From Acidobacteriota bacterium (GTDB lineage Bacteria > Acidobacteriota > Thermoanaerobaculia > UBA5066 > Gp7-AA6), in the NCBI GenBank assembly GCA_020199905.1, contig JAIVJS010000005.1, positions 1 through 64,000 on the forward strand: a stretch of 64,000 nucleotides of DNA, in the 5' to 3' direction. Shown one piece after another: positions 46,354 through 56,578 of the stretch; position 1 is the stretch's first letter; every line of letters begins with the position of its first letter. The translations under genes and the position numbers were made by a program. The notes under the pieces are model-generated. The model was not told the origin of the DNA. It worked only from the letters and a program-made list of their open reading frames with translations, and did not search any database.

Positions 46354-48482
46354 GGGCGGTGATTCAGATGCCGGACGTAGATGCGTCCCATCAGGTCGAG
46401 GTCGGTCTTCAGGTAACGCTCGGCGAACTTGCGGTGGCGGATCGCCTCGGCGTCCGCCGGGTCGATCGTCAGAGCTTCGCCGAAAGACTGGATCGCCTTC
46501 GGGTACAGACCGTTCTGGAGCTGCGTCACGCCCTGATTGTAGTAAGCCCGGAGAAGGTACGTGCGCGCGTCCTGGTTGTCGCGGTCTTCCTGGAAGATTC
46601 TCCAGAGAACCGGGATCGCGGTCTCGTACTCGCCCTCGTTGTAGAGCTTGACCGCGGGAGTCAGCGCCGTCACCTTCTCCGCGGCGACCCCCATCGATTG
46701 CGCGAAGGTCGGGTCGTTCTTGAAGGCCGGCGCCGCCTGGCTGAACGTCTTCAAGGCCTCGATGTACCGCTTGTCTTTCAGGGCGCGCTCGGCCGCGATC
46801 CGCATCCGCGCGGGCTCTGCATCCGCCTCCGAGGCCGGCGCGGCGGCGGCGGGGGGGGCGCCCTCGATGGCGACGACGGCGGGTCCCGGGGCGCCCGACT
46901 TTCCGAGATCGGTGATCATCCGCTGCGCCGCTTCGTGGTCGGGGCTCGAGGGCGGGATGCGGCGCAGCTCGAGCCGGGCTTCGCCGATCTTTCCCGCGCC
47001 GAGAAGCTGCTGCGCGCGGGCGAGAGACCCCGCGCTGCCCGCGGGGGCCGGGCCGGGGGCGGCGACCGTCGCCGGAGCCGCGGCCGTCGCCTTCGGGCGG
47101 GGCGCCCGCCAAACGAGAACGTAGACGAGCACGAGGACGAGCACGGCGAACGCGCCTACCATGGCGAGAATCTTCCGCGACACCGGGAATCGCACGGTCC
47201 GGCGGGGGGCCCCGGCCGGAGCGGAAACCGCGGCGGGACTGCCGGCGGAGCCGGGGACGTCCGCCTGGGGCGCGTAGGCGTCGGCTTCCTCCCCCCCGGC
47301 CGCGCCGCCCGGGTTGGCCATCTCGGCCTGGATCCGATCCAGATAAAAGCGCGCGGTGGGCTCGTTTTCGTCGACGGCGAGGACTTCGAGGAAGAGCTCA
47401 CGCGCCCCGGGCAGATCCCCGCGCTCATACGCCTCCCGGCCGTTCTTGAGCCCGTCGGAGATCTTCCGGTTGCCTTCGGCCATCTCCTGCCGCGCCTTTT
47501 CGATCCGGTTGACGGCTTCGGAGTTGTTGATGTCGATCAGAAAGATCCGGGACCAGACCTCGATCGCCTGCTGCCTCTCGCCCCTCCGGGCCGCGTCGTC
47601 GCCCTGCCGGAGGAGCCCGGCAATCTCGCGCTCGCCGGCGGCCGAGTCTTCTTCCGGCTCGAGACTCTCGAGCGCGGACGGCTCCGACATCCCGGACATC
47701 GGGGTCGAGGAGAAGGGCTCCGGGCGCGGCGACGAGTCGGCCTCGTCCAGGTTCGAGCCGCCGCCCGCGTCCGCCCACATGTCCGCGGGGGAGCCGGGAG
47801 CCACCGCCGGTGGATTGTCGTGCAGCGGGCCCCGCAGAGAGGGGCGCGCGTCCGAGGGAGCGCCGACCGGCTCGGCGCTCGGCGGAAGGTCGAGCGACAG
47901 GGAATCGAGGCTCAAGGCGTCCAGCCCTGCGGGGTCGCCGGCGTTGGGCGCCGCGGGCGGTTGAGAGGTCTCGGGCGGAATCTTGAGCGACACCGTGCGG
48001 CCATCGTCGAACTGGATGTCCGGCTGCTGCGTTGAGTGCCCGAACCCGCCGGAGGTCTCCGAAGTGTCGGAGAAGTCGAGATCGAGGCCGCCGAAGTCGG
48101 GCGGGGGAGGCGGCGAGGCCGGCGCCGCCGCCGGCGCGGGTCCGATGCGGCGCTCGAGCAGCGCGACCGCGGGATGGTCGGAATCGAGGCCCCGCATCTG
48201 GTCGAGCTCGCGGCGGGCGTCCTCGTGGCGATTCTCCTCGAGAGCGGCGAGCGCTCTCTGGCGCGAGCCGTCGAAGACCGGCTGGGCGGTCTTCTTCGAC
48301 CGGGCGGGCGCGAATCGGGCGTCCATCTTGAGGATGAAGTCGCACCCGATCAGGCAGTCATCCAGCTTCCCCTCCTTGAACAGGTTCAGGGTGTGCCGGA
48401 ACGTGGACAGGATCTTGTCTTTGACCTCGCGGGGGAGGGAGGGGTTTCCCGGGTAGGTGCCGGGATTGGTGTGGGCCTCCAT
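46350..48482 (-). CDS. TPR-repeat protein with TM helix
   Basis: VKDKILSTFRHTLNLFKEGKLDDCLIGCDFIL...AARRGERQQAIEVWSRIFLIDINNSEAVNRIEKAR...ALKTFSQAAPAF; TM ILAMVGAFAVLVLVLVYVLVW. Confidence 0.75.
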   Translation of the reverse strand: MEAHTNPGTYPGNPSLPREVKDKILSTFRHTLNLFKEGKLDDCLIGCDFILKMDARFAPARSKKTAQPVFDGSRQRALAALEENRHEDARRELDQMRGLDSDHPAVALLERRIGPAPAAAPASPPPPPDFGGLDLDFSDTSETSGGFGHSTQQPDIQFDDGRTVSLKIPPETSQPPAAPNAGDPAGLDALSLDSLSLDLPPSAEPVGAPSDARPSLRGPLHDNPPAVAPGSPADMWADAGGGSNLDEADSSPRPEPFSSTPMSGMSEPSALESLEPEEDSAAGEREIAGLLRQGDDAARRGERQQAIEVWSRIFLIDINNSEAVNRIEKARQEMAEGNRKISDGLKNGREAYERGDLPGARELFLEVLAVDENEPTARFYLDRIQAEMANPGGAAGGEEADAYAPQADVPGSAGSPAAVSAPAGAPRRTVRFPVSRKILAMVGAFAVLVLVLVYVLVWRAPRPKATAAAPATVAAPGPAPAGSAGSLARAQQLLGAGKIGEARLELRRIPPSSPDHEAAQRMITDLGKSGAPGPAVVAIEGAPPAAAAPASEADAEPARMRIAAERALKDKRYIEALKTFSQAAPAFKNDPTFAQSMGVAAEKVTALTPAVKLYNEGEYETAIPVLWRIFQEDRDNQDARTYLLRAYYNQGVTQLQNGLYPKAIQSFGEALTIDPADAEAIRHRKFAERYLKTDLDLMGRIYVRHLNHRP

Positions 48483-48569
48483 CAGGCGCGCTCGGCGCGT
48501 TCGAGAACCGGAAGACCGTTATCTGGGCTCACTTCCCTCGAATTATAGACTGCGCGCGGAGAAAATCCG

Positions 48570-49475
48570 ATGCGCAGCGTCATCGAGTGCGTCCCCAACT
48601 TCTCGGAAGGGGTCGAAACTTCGCTCGTCGAGGAGATCGCCGGAGCCGTGCGCGCGGTCCCCGGCGTGCGCGTCCTGAATCTTTCCTCCGACCCCGCGCA
48701 CAACCGTAGCGTGCTCACCTTTGTGGGCGACGCGGAGGGCGTCCGGGCCGGCGTTCTGGCCCTCTTCGAGGCGGCGGTGCCTCGGATCGACCTGACCCGG
48801 CACCGGGGGGAGCACCCCCGCATGGGAGCCGTCGACGTGGTGCCTCTCATCCCGATCCGCGGGGCGACACTCCAGGAGTGCGTGGCTCTCTCCCGGAAGA
48901 TCGCCGAAGAGGTGGCGACGAGGTTCGGGATCCCCGTGTACCTCTACGAAGACTCGGCGGGGTCCGAAGGCCGCCGGAACCTGGCCGACGTCCGCAAGGG
49001 GGAATTCGAAGGTTTGGGATCCAGGATGGAAAGACCGGACTGGAAGCCGGACTTCGGTCCCGTCCGCCCGCACGCCACCGCGGGCGCCGTGGCCATCGGC
49101 GCCCGCGCTCCCCTCATCGCGTACAACATCAACCTCGGCACGAAGGATCTTGCCGTGGCTGACCGGATCGCGAAATCCATCCGGCACATCGGCGGCGGGT
49201 TCCGGTACGTCAAGGCGATGGCGGTCGACCTCTCGGCCCGCGGCATCGTCCAGGTCTCGATCAACATGACCAACTACCGGAAGACGCCGCTCCACCGCGT
49301 CTTCGAGTGCGTGCGCAGCGAAGCCGAGCGGCACGGCGTCGCGATCGTCGGATCCGAGATCGTCGGTCTGACGCCGGCCGACGCGCTCTTCATGGCGGCC
49401 GAGCACTATCTCCGCCTCGAAGGTTTCTCGAGCGAGCAGGTGCTCGAGACGAAGCTGCTGGAGGAAGAGGGTTGA
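48570..49475 (+). CDS. ftcD: glutamate formimidoyltransferase
   Basis: MRSVIECVPNFSEGVETSLVEEIAGAVRAVPGVRVLNLSSDPAHNRSVLTFVG...GEHPRMGAVDVVPLIPI. Confidence 0.93.
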   Translation: MRSVIECVPNFSEGVETSLVEEIAGAVRAVPGVRVLNLSSDPAHNRSVLTFVGDAEGVRAGVLALFEAAVPRIDLTRHRGEHPRMGAVDVVPLIPIRGATLQECVALSRKIAEEVATRFGIPVYLYEDSAGSEGRRNLADVRKGEFEGLGSRMERPDWKPDFGPVRPHATAGAVAIGARAPLIAYNINLGTKDLAVADRIAKSIRHIGGGFRYVKAMAVDLSARGIVQVSINMTNYRKTPLHRVFECVRSEAERHGVAIVGSEIVGLTPADALFMAAEHYLRLEGFSSEQVLETKLLEEEG

Positions 49476-49501
49476 GCGCTGATCGTCGTCGGCTGAGAGC
49501 T

Positions 49502-50860
49502 CTACTCCCTCTCCACTTCGATTCCGTAACTCTTCAGTTTCCGGTACAGGTTCGAGCGCTCGAGATCCAGCGCTTCCGCGGCGCGGCTGACGTTGCCCCG
49601 GTGGCGGCGGAGAGCGGCGAGGATGTAGCGGCGCTCGAACTCTTCGCGCGCGTCCCGGAGCGGCGCCTCCGTAGGCACGGGAACTTCGGCCTCGTCGGTG
49701 CCCCGCCGGAAGTGGAACTCCTCGGGCGCGATCTGTTCGCCCGCCGAGAGGATCACGACGCGCTCGACGAGGTTTTTGAGCTCCCGGACGTTCCCGGGCC
49801 ATCGGTGGGCCTGGAGGGCCTCCAGAGCGGCGGGCGAGAGGGCCTTCGGCTTCCGATGGAACCGCGCGGAGGCCTCGGCCAGGAAATGCCTGGCCAGAAG
49901 CGGGATGTCTTCGTACCGGTCGCGCAGCGCGGGGACCTCGATCGGGACGACGGCGAGGCGGAAGTAGAGGTCCTCGCGGAACGCCCCGCGTCCCATCTCG
50001 CCGGCGAGGTCCTTGTTCGTCGCCGAGAGGACCCGCGCGTCGGACGAAATCGCGCGGGTACCGCCCACGCGCGTGAAGCGGCCTTCCTGAAGCGCGCGGA
50101 GCACCTTCGCCTGCGTCTTGGGCGACATGTCGCCGACCTCGTCTAAGAACAGAGTCGCGCCGTCGGATTCCTCGAACTTGCCGCGGCGCTCCTCCGCCGC
50201 TCCCGTGAACGAACCTTTCTCGTGTCCGAACAGCTCGGACTCGATCAGCTCCTCGGGGATCGCGGCGCAATTCACTTCGACGAGCGGAGCGTCGGCGCGT
50301 CCCGAGAGCCGGTGGAGGGCGCGGGCGACCAGCTCCTTGCCCGTCCCGTTCTCGCCGGTAATGAGCACCCGGGCGTCCGTCGGGGCGATGCGCGCGATCT
50401 CGTCCCGCAGGCGGCGCATGGGCGCGGACTCGCCGAGCAGTGTCTCGGAGGATTCGTGGGTTCCCTTGAACGACTCGACCTGGGCGAGGAGGTCCCTCCG
50501 CTCGATCGACTTCTTCGCGGTGAGGAGCACGCGCTCCAGGGAGAGCGGCTTCTCGAGAAAGTCGTCCGCGCCGAGGCGCACCGCCCTCACGGCCGTTTCG
50601 ACATTCGCGTGGCCGGAGATCATCACGACCGGAACCTGCGCGAGACGCTTTCCCGCGGCCTCGAGGATCGAAAGCCCGTCGCGGTCCTTGAGCCACACGT
50701 CCAGAAACACCAGGTCGAAGCGCTCCTCGAGGATGCGGCGCAGGCCCTCCGCGCCGGTGTCGACGGACGTCACGGCATAGCCTTCGTCGGTCAGGATCAG
50801 GGAGAGCGTCTCCCGGACTCGACGCTCGTCGTCGATGACGAGGACGCGCCTCTTCTTCAC
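49502..50860 (-). CDS. sigma-54-dependent response regulator, NtrC/NtrX family
   Basis: VLVIDDERRVRETL...LVFLDVWLKDRDG; ITGENGTGKELVARALHRLSGRADAPLVEVNCAAIPEELIESELFGHEKGSFTGA (GAFTGA-type); C-terminal Fis HTH. Confidence 0.95.
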   Translation of the reverse strand: MKKRRVLVIDDERRVRETLSLILTDEGYAVTSVDTGAEGLRRILEERFDLVFLDVWLKDRDGLSILEAAGKRLAQVPVVMISGHANVETAVRAVRLGADDFLEKPLSLERVLLTAKKSIERRDLLAQVESFKGTHESSETLLGESAPMRRLRDEIARIAPTDARVLITGENGTGKELVARALHRLSGRADAPLVEVNCAAIPEELIESELFGHEKGSFTGAAEERRGKFEESDGATLFLDEVGDMSPKTQAKVLRALQEGRFTRVGGTRAISSDARVLSATNKDLAGEMGRGAFREDLYFRLAVVPIEVPALRDRYEDIPLLARHFLAEASARFHRKPKALSPAALEALQAHRWPGNVRELKNLVERVVILSAGEQIAPEEFHFRRGTDEAEVPVPTEAPLRDAREEFERRYILAALRRHRGNVSRAAEALDLERSNLYRKLKSYGIEVERE

Positions 50861-52995
50861 GCCGCGGGAAGCTCGATGATGAAACGGGCGCCGCGAGGAC
50901 GGTTCTCCTCCACGCGGATCGTCCCGTTGTGGTCGGCCACGATGCGGGAGACGATGGCCAGGCCGAGTCCCGTCCCTCGCCCCTTCGTCGTGAAATCCGG
51001 AAGGAAAAGCTTCTCGCGGTCGCGGGGCGCCACGCCCCGGCCGGTGTCGGTCACGGCCAGCTGAACGCCGCGATCGCCTTCCGAGACGGTGACGACGATT
51101 TCTCCCGACGGTCCGCACGCCTCCAGGGCGTTGTCGATCAGGTTGATGAGGGCGCGCCGGATCTGCTCGGGGTCGACGTTCACGATCTCGCGGGCGAGGC
51201 GGCTCTCGACGCGTATGCGGACCCCCTCCCGCGCCCCTTCGAAGAGCCGGACGGCGGAAAGCGCAAGCGCGGGAAGGTCTGTGGGCTCCGGGCGCATCTC
51301 CGGGAGACGCGCGAACCGCGAGAACTCATCGACCAGCGACTTCAGGAAATTGACCTCCTCGACGATGACTCGCGTGCCGCGGTCGATCGTATCCGCGATG
51401 TCGGGCTCCCTGGCCTTCCACCGTTTCGCGATCCGCTCCGCGGAGAGGCGGATCGGCGTCAGCGGATTCTTGATCTCATGCGCGACCCGACGCGCGACCT
51501 CGCTCCACGCGGCCAGCTTCTGTTCGCGCGCGACGTGCGTCGTATCTTCGATGGCGAGCACCCATCCGCCTCTTTCGTCCGGGGAAGGCGCCGCAAGCGG
51601 CCGGAGTGCGATCTCCAGGCGGCGCTCCCCCTCGGGGCCCGGAAGAGCGAGCTCCCGAGGCGCGGAGGGAAGATCGCCCGCCCGCGCGGCGGCGAGCGCG
51701 GAGACCAGGCTCGCGAGCTCCGGCCGGCCGCGCAGCGCGTCCATCGAGACGTCCTCTCCGAGCCCGAGAAGGGCGCGTGCGGCCGGATTGCAGACGGTGA
51801 CCCGCTCCTCGGCGTCGAAGGCGAGGACGCCGGTCGTGACGGACTCGAGAACCGTCGCGAGGAGCCGCCTCTCGAGATCGACCCGCCGGTTGGAGCCCGA
51901 GAGCTCCTCGTTCGACCGCAGAAGGGCGTTGCGCGCGTCCTCCAGTCCCGCGGCCATGCGGTTGAACGACTCGACCAGCACGCCGAGCTCGTCCTCGGCG
52001 CGGATGCCGACGCGCGCCGAGAGCTCGCCCGACTCCAGCCGGTGCGTGGACTCGGCGAGGGCGGCGATCGGCAGCGTGATCCGGCGCGCGAGCGTCAGGC
52101 CGATCCAGGCGGAGGCAAACAGGATCGCGAGCGTGATCAGGAGGAAGGTGGAGATGTTGGCTGCCTTGATCGCCGGCTTCTGCACCTCGAGCTTCTTGTA
52201 TTCGGACCACGCGGCGGCGATCGACTCCATCGCGCGGGCCTCCGCGGGCGGGATGCGGGCCCCCGTCACCCAGGTCAGAGCGCCGGACGCCCGCGCCGCG
52301 CGGTATCGGTGCGAGCCGTCGCGGACGACCTCGATCCGGGTGTCCTCGCCAGCGGCGGCCGCGCGGCGAAGCGCCTCGGCGGCGATGGGAGGAATCTCTC
52401 CCGGCGCGTTCTGAACGAGAGCGATGCGCTCCGTGCCGCGATACGCCTCGACGGTGTCGAGCCGGTGCTCGCGCCGAAATGCCTCGAGGGCCGCCACCGA
52501 AGGGGCCGCGCCCCCGAACGTCTGCGCCGCCAGCCGCGCGTCGCCGAGGGTCTGGTCCGTGAGCCGGCGCTCGGCCATGTCTTCGACGGCTCGCGCGTTT
52601 CCCACGACCTCGCGCACGGGGGTCGAGAACCACCGATCGATCGACCGCTGGAGAAGGCCGGTGGCCGTGAAGAAGAGAAGCCCGATCGGGATCGCCGTCA
52701 GCCCGATGTACGTTACGAGCAACTTCGTCTTGAACTGGGAGCCGAGAGTCCGCCGCCGCCGCTCGAGCCAGGTCTTGAGCAGGGTGCGTCCCAGCACGAA
52801 GAGCACCGCGGCGATCAGCGTGATGTTGATGTAGGACAGGACGAAGAGAAGGAGACCCCGCGTGACGGTCCCCGGCTCGTCCGCCCGCTGCTGAAGCACC
52901 GACACCGCGGTCCAGACCACGAGGACCGCGAGCACCAGCCCGACGATGAGCTTGTTGTCCTTTCGCCGCCGCTGCAGCTCGGACAGGAGACTCAC
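50857..52995 (-). CDS. membrane sensor histidine kinase, NtrY-like (HAMP, PAS, HisKA, HATPase)
   Basis: VARRVAHEIKNPLTPIRLSAERI...LINLIDNALEACGPSGEIVVTV...GRGTGLGLAIVSRIVADHNGTI; GTGA overlap with the regulator. Confidence 0.95.
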   Translation of the reverse strand: MSLLSELQRRRKDNKLIVGLVLAVLVVWTAVSVLQQRADEPGTVTRGLLLFVLSYINITLIAAVLFVLGRTLLKTWLERRRRTLGSQFKTKLLVTYIGLTAIPIGLLFFTATGLLQRSIDRWFSTPVREVVGNARAVEDMAERRLTDQTLGDARLAAQTFGGAAPSVAALEAFRREHRLDTVEAYRGTERIALVQNAPGEIPPIAAEALRRAAAAGEDTRIEVVRDGSHRYRAARASGALTWVTGARIPPAEARAMESIAAAWSEYKKLEVQKPAIKAANISTFLLITLAILFASAWIGLTLARRITLPIAALAESTHRLESGELSARVGIRAEDELGVLVESFNRMAAGLEDARNALLRSNEELSGSNRRVDLERRLLATVLESVTTGVLAFDAEERVTVCNPAARALLGLGEDVSMDALRGRPELASLVSALAAARAGDLPSAPRELALPGPEGERRLEIALRPLAAPSPDERGGWVLAIEDTTHVAREQKLAAWSEVARRVAHEIKNPLTPIRLSAERIAKRWKAREPDIADTIDRGTRVIVEEVNFLKSLVDEFSRFARLPEMRPEPTDLPALALSAVRLFEGAREGVRIRVESRLAREIVNVDPEQIRRALINLIDNALEACGPSGEIVVTVSEGDRGVQLAVTDTGRGVAPRDREKLFLPDFTTKGRGTGLGLAIVSRIVADHNGTIRVEENRPRGARFIIELPAA

Positions 52996-53561
52996 GGCGA
53001 GAACCGGACGTCGAAGCGGTTCGACTCCTTCCACGGAGTCCGCGCGTCGACGGGAATGATGGTGAACAGGTAGCCCGAGTCGAAGACGCCGCGGACCTCG
53101 ACGTACAGGTTCCGGTGGGGCTCGGCTACCCCGACCCGGAACACGAGGAGGTTTTCCCGGGATACCAGCCGACGGAGGACCTCGGCGAAGTCCCGCGTCG
53201 AAGAACGGGCGAGGGGCTTTCCGTCGAGCGTCTCCGCGATCACGTACTCCCGCGTGACGGGATCGAACGTGACCGCGACGCGGTAGCGCCTCCCGTCGAT
53301 CCGGTCGTCCCACAGCCAGTGCGCGTTGTGGCGATAGAGCCGGACGTCGTATCGGATCGCGGTCTCGAGCCCCGTCTCGATCTTGCTCGCGAGCTCCGGG
53401 TTCAGGGCGCCCTCAAGGCGAAACCTCAAGAAGACGTCCGGTCCCCGGGCCTCGGCGTGCACCGCCCCCATTCGCGGCCTGACCGCCTCCTCCGCCGCCG
53501 CCGGAGCGGCGGAAAGGGCTCCCAGCAACAGAGAGAGAGGGAGCCGCAAGCCCTTGAGCAC
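52992..53561 (-). CDS. DUF4390 domain-containing protein
   Basis: Signal peptide; FRLEGALNPELASKIETGLETAIRYDVRLYRHNAHWLWDDRIDGRRYRVAVTFDPVTREYVI; precedes NtrY-like gene. Confidence 0.82.
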   Translation of the reverse strand: MLKGLRLPLSLLLGALSAAPAAAEEAVRPRMGAVHAEARGPDVFLRFRLEGALNPELASKIETGLETAIRYDVRLYRHNAHWLWDDRIDGRRYRVAVTFDPVTREYVIAETLDGKPLARSSTRDFAEVLRRLVSRENLLVFRVGVAEPHRNLYVEVRGVFDSGYLFTIIPVDARTPWKESNRFDVRFSP

Positions 53562-53630
53562 GAGGCCGATTGTAAAGGAGGGAGCCCGGACGGACTCGGC
53601 GGCTGACCCGAGTCCGTCCCGTCGAACCAG

Positions 53631-53760
53631 CTATTGGATCTGCGCAGGCAACACTGGAAGCTTGACGACCCTGCCCCCCAGCGCCTCCGTAAACCAGATG
53701 GATCCGTCGGGAGGCGCCCTGATCCCCCAGGCACCGCCCTTCTCGTTCTCGTTCTCGTTT
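53631..53760 (-). pseudogene. C-terminal fragment of a virginiamycin B lyase/SMP-30-like beta-propeller
   Basis: KGGAWGIRAPPDGSIWFTEALGGRVVKLPVLPAQIQ* matches the G-I-PDG-IWFTE blade motif; no upstream remainder. Confidence 0.55.
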
Positions 53761-53799
53761 GAAAAGAGAAACTCCGTCAGCACGCCTTCCCGGTGGTCG

Positions 53800-54708
53800 C
53801 TACTCGTTGACCGTGCGCTCCTGGCGGACGTCGGCGGCGGGGCGGAGGCCGGGGGTGCTCCGGGCGAGCTCCAGGGCGCGCGCGAACTCGATGTGCAGCG
53901 CATGGCCCGCCTTGCGGGCGAAGATCCGGCCGGCGAGGGGCGCGCCGAGGAGGGCGAGGTCGCCGACCAAGTCGAGGATCTTGTGGCGGACGAACTCGTC
54001 GCGGAACCGCAGCGGTCCCGACGCGACTCCCGTCTCGTCCAGCACGACCGCGTTGTGAAGGTTGCCTCCGCGCGCCAGCCCGCGGGCGCGCAGGGCCTCG
54101 ACGTCGCGAGCGAACCCGAAGGTGCGCGCGGGCGCGATGCGCGCGGAATACTCCTCCGGGCGGATCGCGACGGTGAGCTCCTGCTTTCCGACGACGGGGT
54201 GCGGGAAGTCGATCTCGTAGCTGATCGTGAGCCCGGATCCGTCTGGAACGTACCGGACGCTCCGATCGCCCCGGGAAACCTCGACCTCGCGATCGAGCGT
54301 GATCGGACGGACGCGTTCCTCCTGGCGCTCGAATCCTGCGGCGTGGAAGAGGCGCACGAACGGCAGAGCCGAGCCGTCCAGGATCGGAATCTCGGGGCCG
54401 TCGACCTCGATGCGGCAATTGTCGAGGCCTTCGCCGGCCGCCGCGGAGAGGACGTGCTCGACGGTCCCGATCGAGATTCCGCCCGCCGAAAGCGTCGTGG
54501 CGTAGTCGAACAGGCTCGCCGAGGAGAGGCGCGCCGCGATCGGCGAGTTCGGGTGATCGGTGCGCACGAAGACCAGGCCGTCGCCGGGCGCCGCGGGGCG
54601 GAACATCGCGCGCACGGGATGACCGGAATGGAGCCCCACGCCCTCGATGGAAACGGTCGTTCGGAGTGTGGTCTGGGATCGCACGCAGTTCGTTCCGCTC
54701 TCCCGCAT
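53800..54708 (-). CDS. lpxC: UDP-3-O-acyl-N-acetylglucosamine deacetylase
   Basis: QTTLRTTVSIEGVGLHSGHPVRAMFRPA...TVEHVLSAAAGEGLDNCRIEVDGPEIPILDGSALPFVR...VLDETGVASGPLRFRDEFVRHKILDLVGDLALLG. Confidence 0.96.
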   Translation of the reverse strand: MRESGTNCVRSQTTLRTTVSIEGVGLHSGHPVRAMFRPAAPGDGLVFVRTDHPNSPIAARLSSASLFDYATTLSAGGISIGTVEHVLSAAAGEGLDNCRIEVDGPEIPILDGSALPFVRLFHAAGFERQEERVRPITLDREVEVSRGDRSVRYVPDGSGLTISYEIDFPHPVVGKQELTVAIRPEEYSARIAPARTFGFARDVEALRARGLARGGNLHNAVVLDETGVASGPLRFRDEFVRHKILDLVGDLALLGAPLAGRIFARKAGHALHIEFARALELARSTPGLRPAADVRQERTVNE

Positions 54709-54889
54709 CGCAGCATCGATGCCAGCTTTCCCGCGGCCGTTCGAAGAGTTGCAAGTCCTTCACCAGGTTGCGCTCGTGCGGAACGGGGGCGCCGCCGCCG
54801 TCTGGCTCCTGTGGCTGTCCCGCCACAACTCTGTGGCCCCCGCGCCACCCACGGAGCCCCAAGAGTCGATCCGGGTACACTCGGAGGAA

Positions 54890-56578
54890 ATGCTTCCGCA
54901 GCGCCTCGAGGAAGTGGTCGCGGGCATCCTGGCGGAGTCCCGCGCGGCGTTGCGCGTCGCTCGCGCTCGCTGCTACACCATGGGTCCGTCCGGGGATTTC
55001 CGGCTGGCCGGATCGTACGGATTCGTGTCGCGTTTCGGGCCGGAGGACTTCCTGGAGGCTTCACATCCCTTAGTCGACTGGGTCCAGCATCATCGCCGCC
55101 CCGCGTATGCGAATTCCGCGAGGGAGGCCGGGCGGCTCGCGGCCTCGATGGAACGGGAGCAGTACGCCCGCATGCTCGCGGCGCCGGCGTACGTCGGATC
55201 CCGGATGGTCGGAATCGTCGAGCTCCAGGACAAGCTGGAAGGCGCCTTCTTCGCGGCGGAGGATCTCCGCGCGGCCGAAAAACTGGCCTCGCGCATCGCG
55301 GAGGTCCTCGAATCGTTCAACGGGACCTCCGTCGCCGCGCCGGAGCCGCTGGCGCCGGAGGACGCGGAAGCTCTCTACCGGCCGGGATCCGACGGGGGCT
55401 CGCTTCAGGAGTTTCCCTCCCCGCCGGCGCTCTTCTCTTCGGGGCCGGAGTGGGAGGACGGACCGGCGGAAGTGGCGTCCCCGGCCGCCGCGGATGTTCC
55501 GGCGCCTTCCCGGCCGCCGGTTCTCTCGAGCCGCCCGGTGCCCCGGGAAGAGCTCGTGTTCCGGGGGTTCTGGAGCTCGCTCCTTCTCGCTTCCGACATC
55601 GATGCCGTCGCGTTTTCGAGCTGGACCCGGGACGCGGTCCACATCCGGATCGGGGCGCGCCGCGCGCTCTCCGAAGACGCCCGCCTCGCGCTTGTCGAGA
55701 GCCTCGCGCCGGTCGTCGCCTCGGCCTCGCCCGACCTGCGGCCGCCGCATCAGAAGAGGTTCTCGACCGAGTTTCCCCTTGGGCGCGGGGACGGCGAGAT
55801 CCAGAGCTTCGCCGGAATCCAGACCTCGGTGATCATCTCCGGCGTCCGCACGCTCCTCGTGAGCCTCCTGTTCTCCCGGCCGCCCGATGAAGCCGGCGAG
55901 GAAGCGCTCAAGGAGGTCCACCGCGGGATCCGCGCGGCGGTCCTCCAGTCCGCGTCTGGGGAGCGGTACCGGCAGTCGTATCGCAGTCTGGTCAAGTCGC
56001 TCCTGGAGCCGGGCGCCACGCCCTATCCTCAGCTCAAGGCGCACTCCTACGCCGTTGGCGCTCTCTGCCGGCGCTTCGCCACCGCGCTCCGCCTTCCGGC
56101 CGAGGGGATCGAGCAGCTCACCGTCGCCGGGCTCCTGCACGACATCGGCATTCGCGAAGTCGAGGTTCCGTATGAGCGTCTGGCGGGACGCCGGCCCCTC
56201 GACCTTCAGGAGGTGGCGCTCGTGCGGCGGCACGCGGTCATCGGCGCCGACATCCTGGAGCGAATCGAGTTTCCGTATCCGATCGCGCCCCTCGTCCGCC
56301 ACCATCACGAGCGGTACGACGGCGCGGGCTATCCCGACGGCCTCTCCGGCGACCGGATTCCGTTCGGCTCCCGCGTGCTGGCGATCGCGGAGGCGTACGA
56401 CGCCATGACGGCGCTGCACTCGTACCGCTCGCCGATCGCCTTCGAGGCGGCTCTCGACATCCTCACGGCCAAGGGAGGCACCCAGTTCGACCCCGAGCTC
56501 GCGCGCCGGTTCTGCGAGCTCCTTCGCACCACGGCGCCGCGGCCGAAGGGCAACGACCTTCCGGACTCGCTCCGATGA
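54890..56578 (+). CDS. GAF + HD-GYP domain phosphodiesterase
   Basis: Start at 54890 after SD ggagga; LLHDIGIREVEVPYERL...VRRHAVIGADILERIEFPYPIAPLVRHHHERYDGAGYPDGLSGDRIPFGSRVLAIAEAYDAMT. Confidence 0.88.
   Translation: MLPQRLEEVVAGILAESRAALRVARARCYTMGPSGDFRLAGSYGFVSRFGPEDFLEASHPLVDWVQHHRRPAYANSAREAGRLAASMEREQYARMLAAPAYVGSRMVGIVELQDKLEGAFFAAEDLRAAEKLASRIAEVLESFNGTSVAAPEPLAPEDAEALYRPGSDGGSLQEFPSPPALFSSGPEWEDGPAEVASPAAADVPAPSRPPVLSSRPVPREELVFRGFWSSLLLASDIDAVAFSSWTRDAVHIRIGARRALSEDARLALVESLAPVVASASPDLRPPHQKRFSTEFPLGRGDGEIQSFAGIQTSVIISGVRTLLVSLLFSRPPDEAGEEALKEVHRGIRAAVLQSASGERYRQSYRSLVKSLLEPGATPYPQLKAHSYAVGALCRRFATALRLPAEGIEQLTVAGLLHDIGIREVEVPYERLAGRRPLDLQEVALVRRHAVIGADILERIEFPYPIAPLVRHHHERYDGAGYPDGLSGDRIPFGSRVLAIAEAYDAMTALHSYRSPIAFEAALDILTAKGGTQFDPELARRFCELLRTTAPRPKGNDLPDSLR

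Noticed and set aside
44374-47112. 912-aa minus-strand ORF as one protein
   Set aside because: Alternate frame of the TPR and nadE genes; only the ~46017-46353 part looks like protein (RDD-like), reported separately.
44826-48035. 1069-aa plus-strand ORF
   Set aside because: Shadow ORF antisense to nadE and the TPR gene; low-complexity Arg/Glu/Gly composition.
50929-53073. 714-aa plus-strand ORF
   Set aside because: Antisense to the NtrY-like kinase; typical high-GC shadow ORF.
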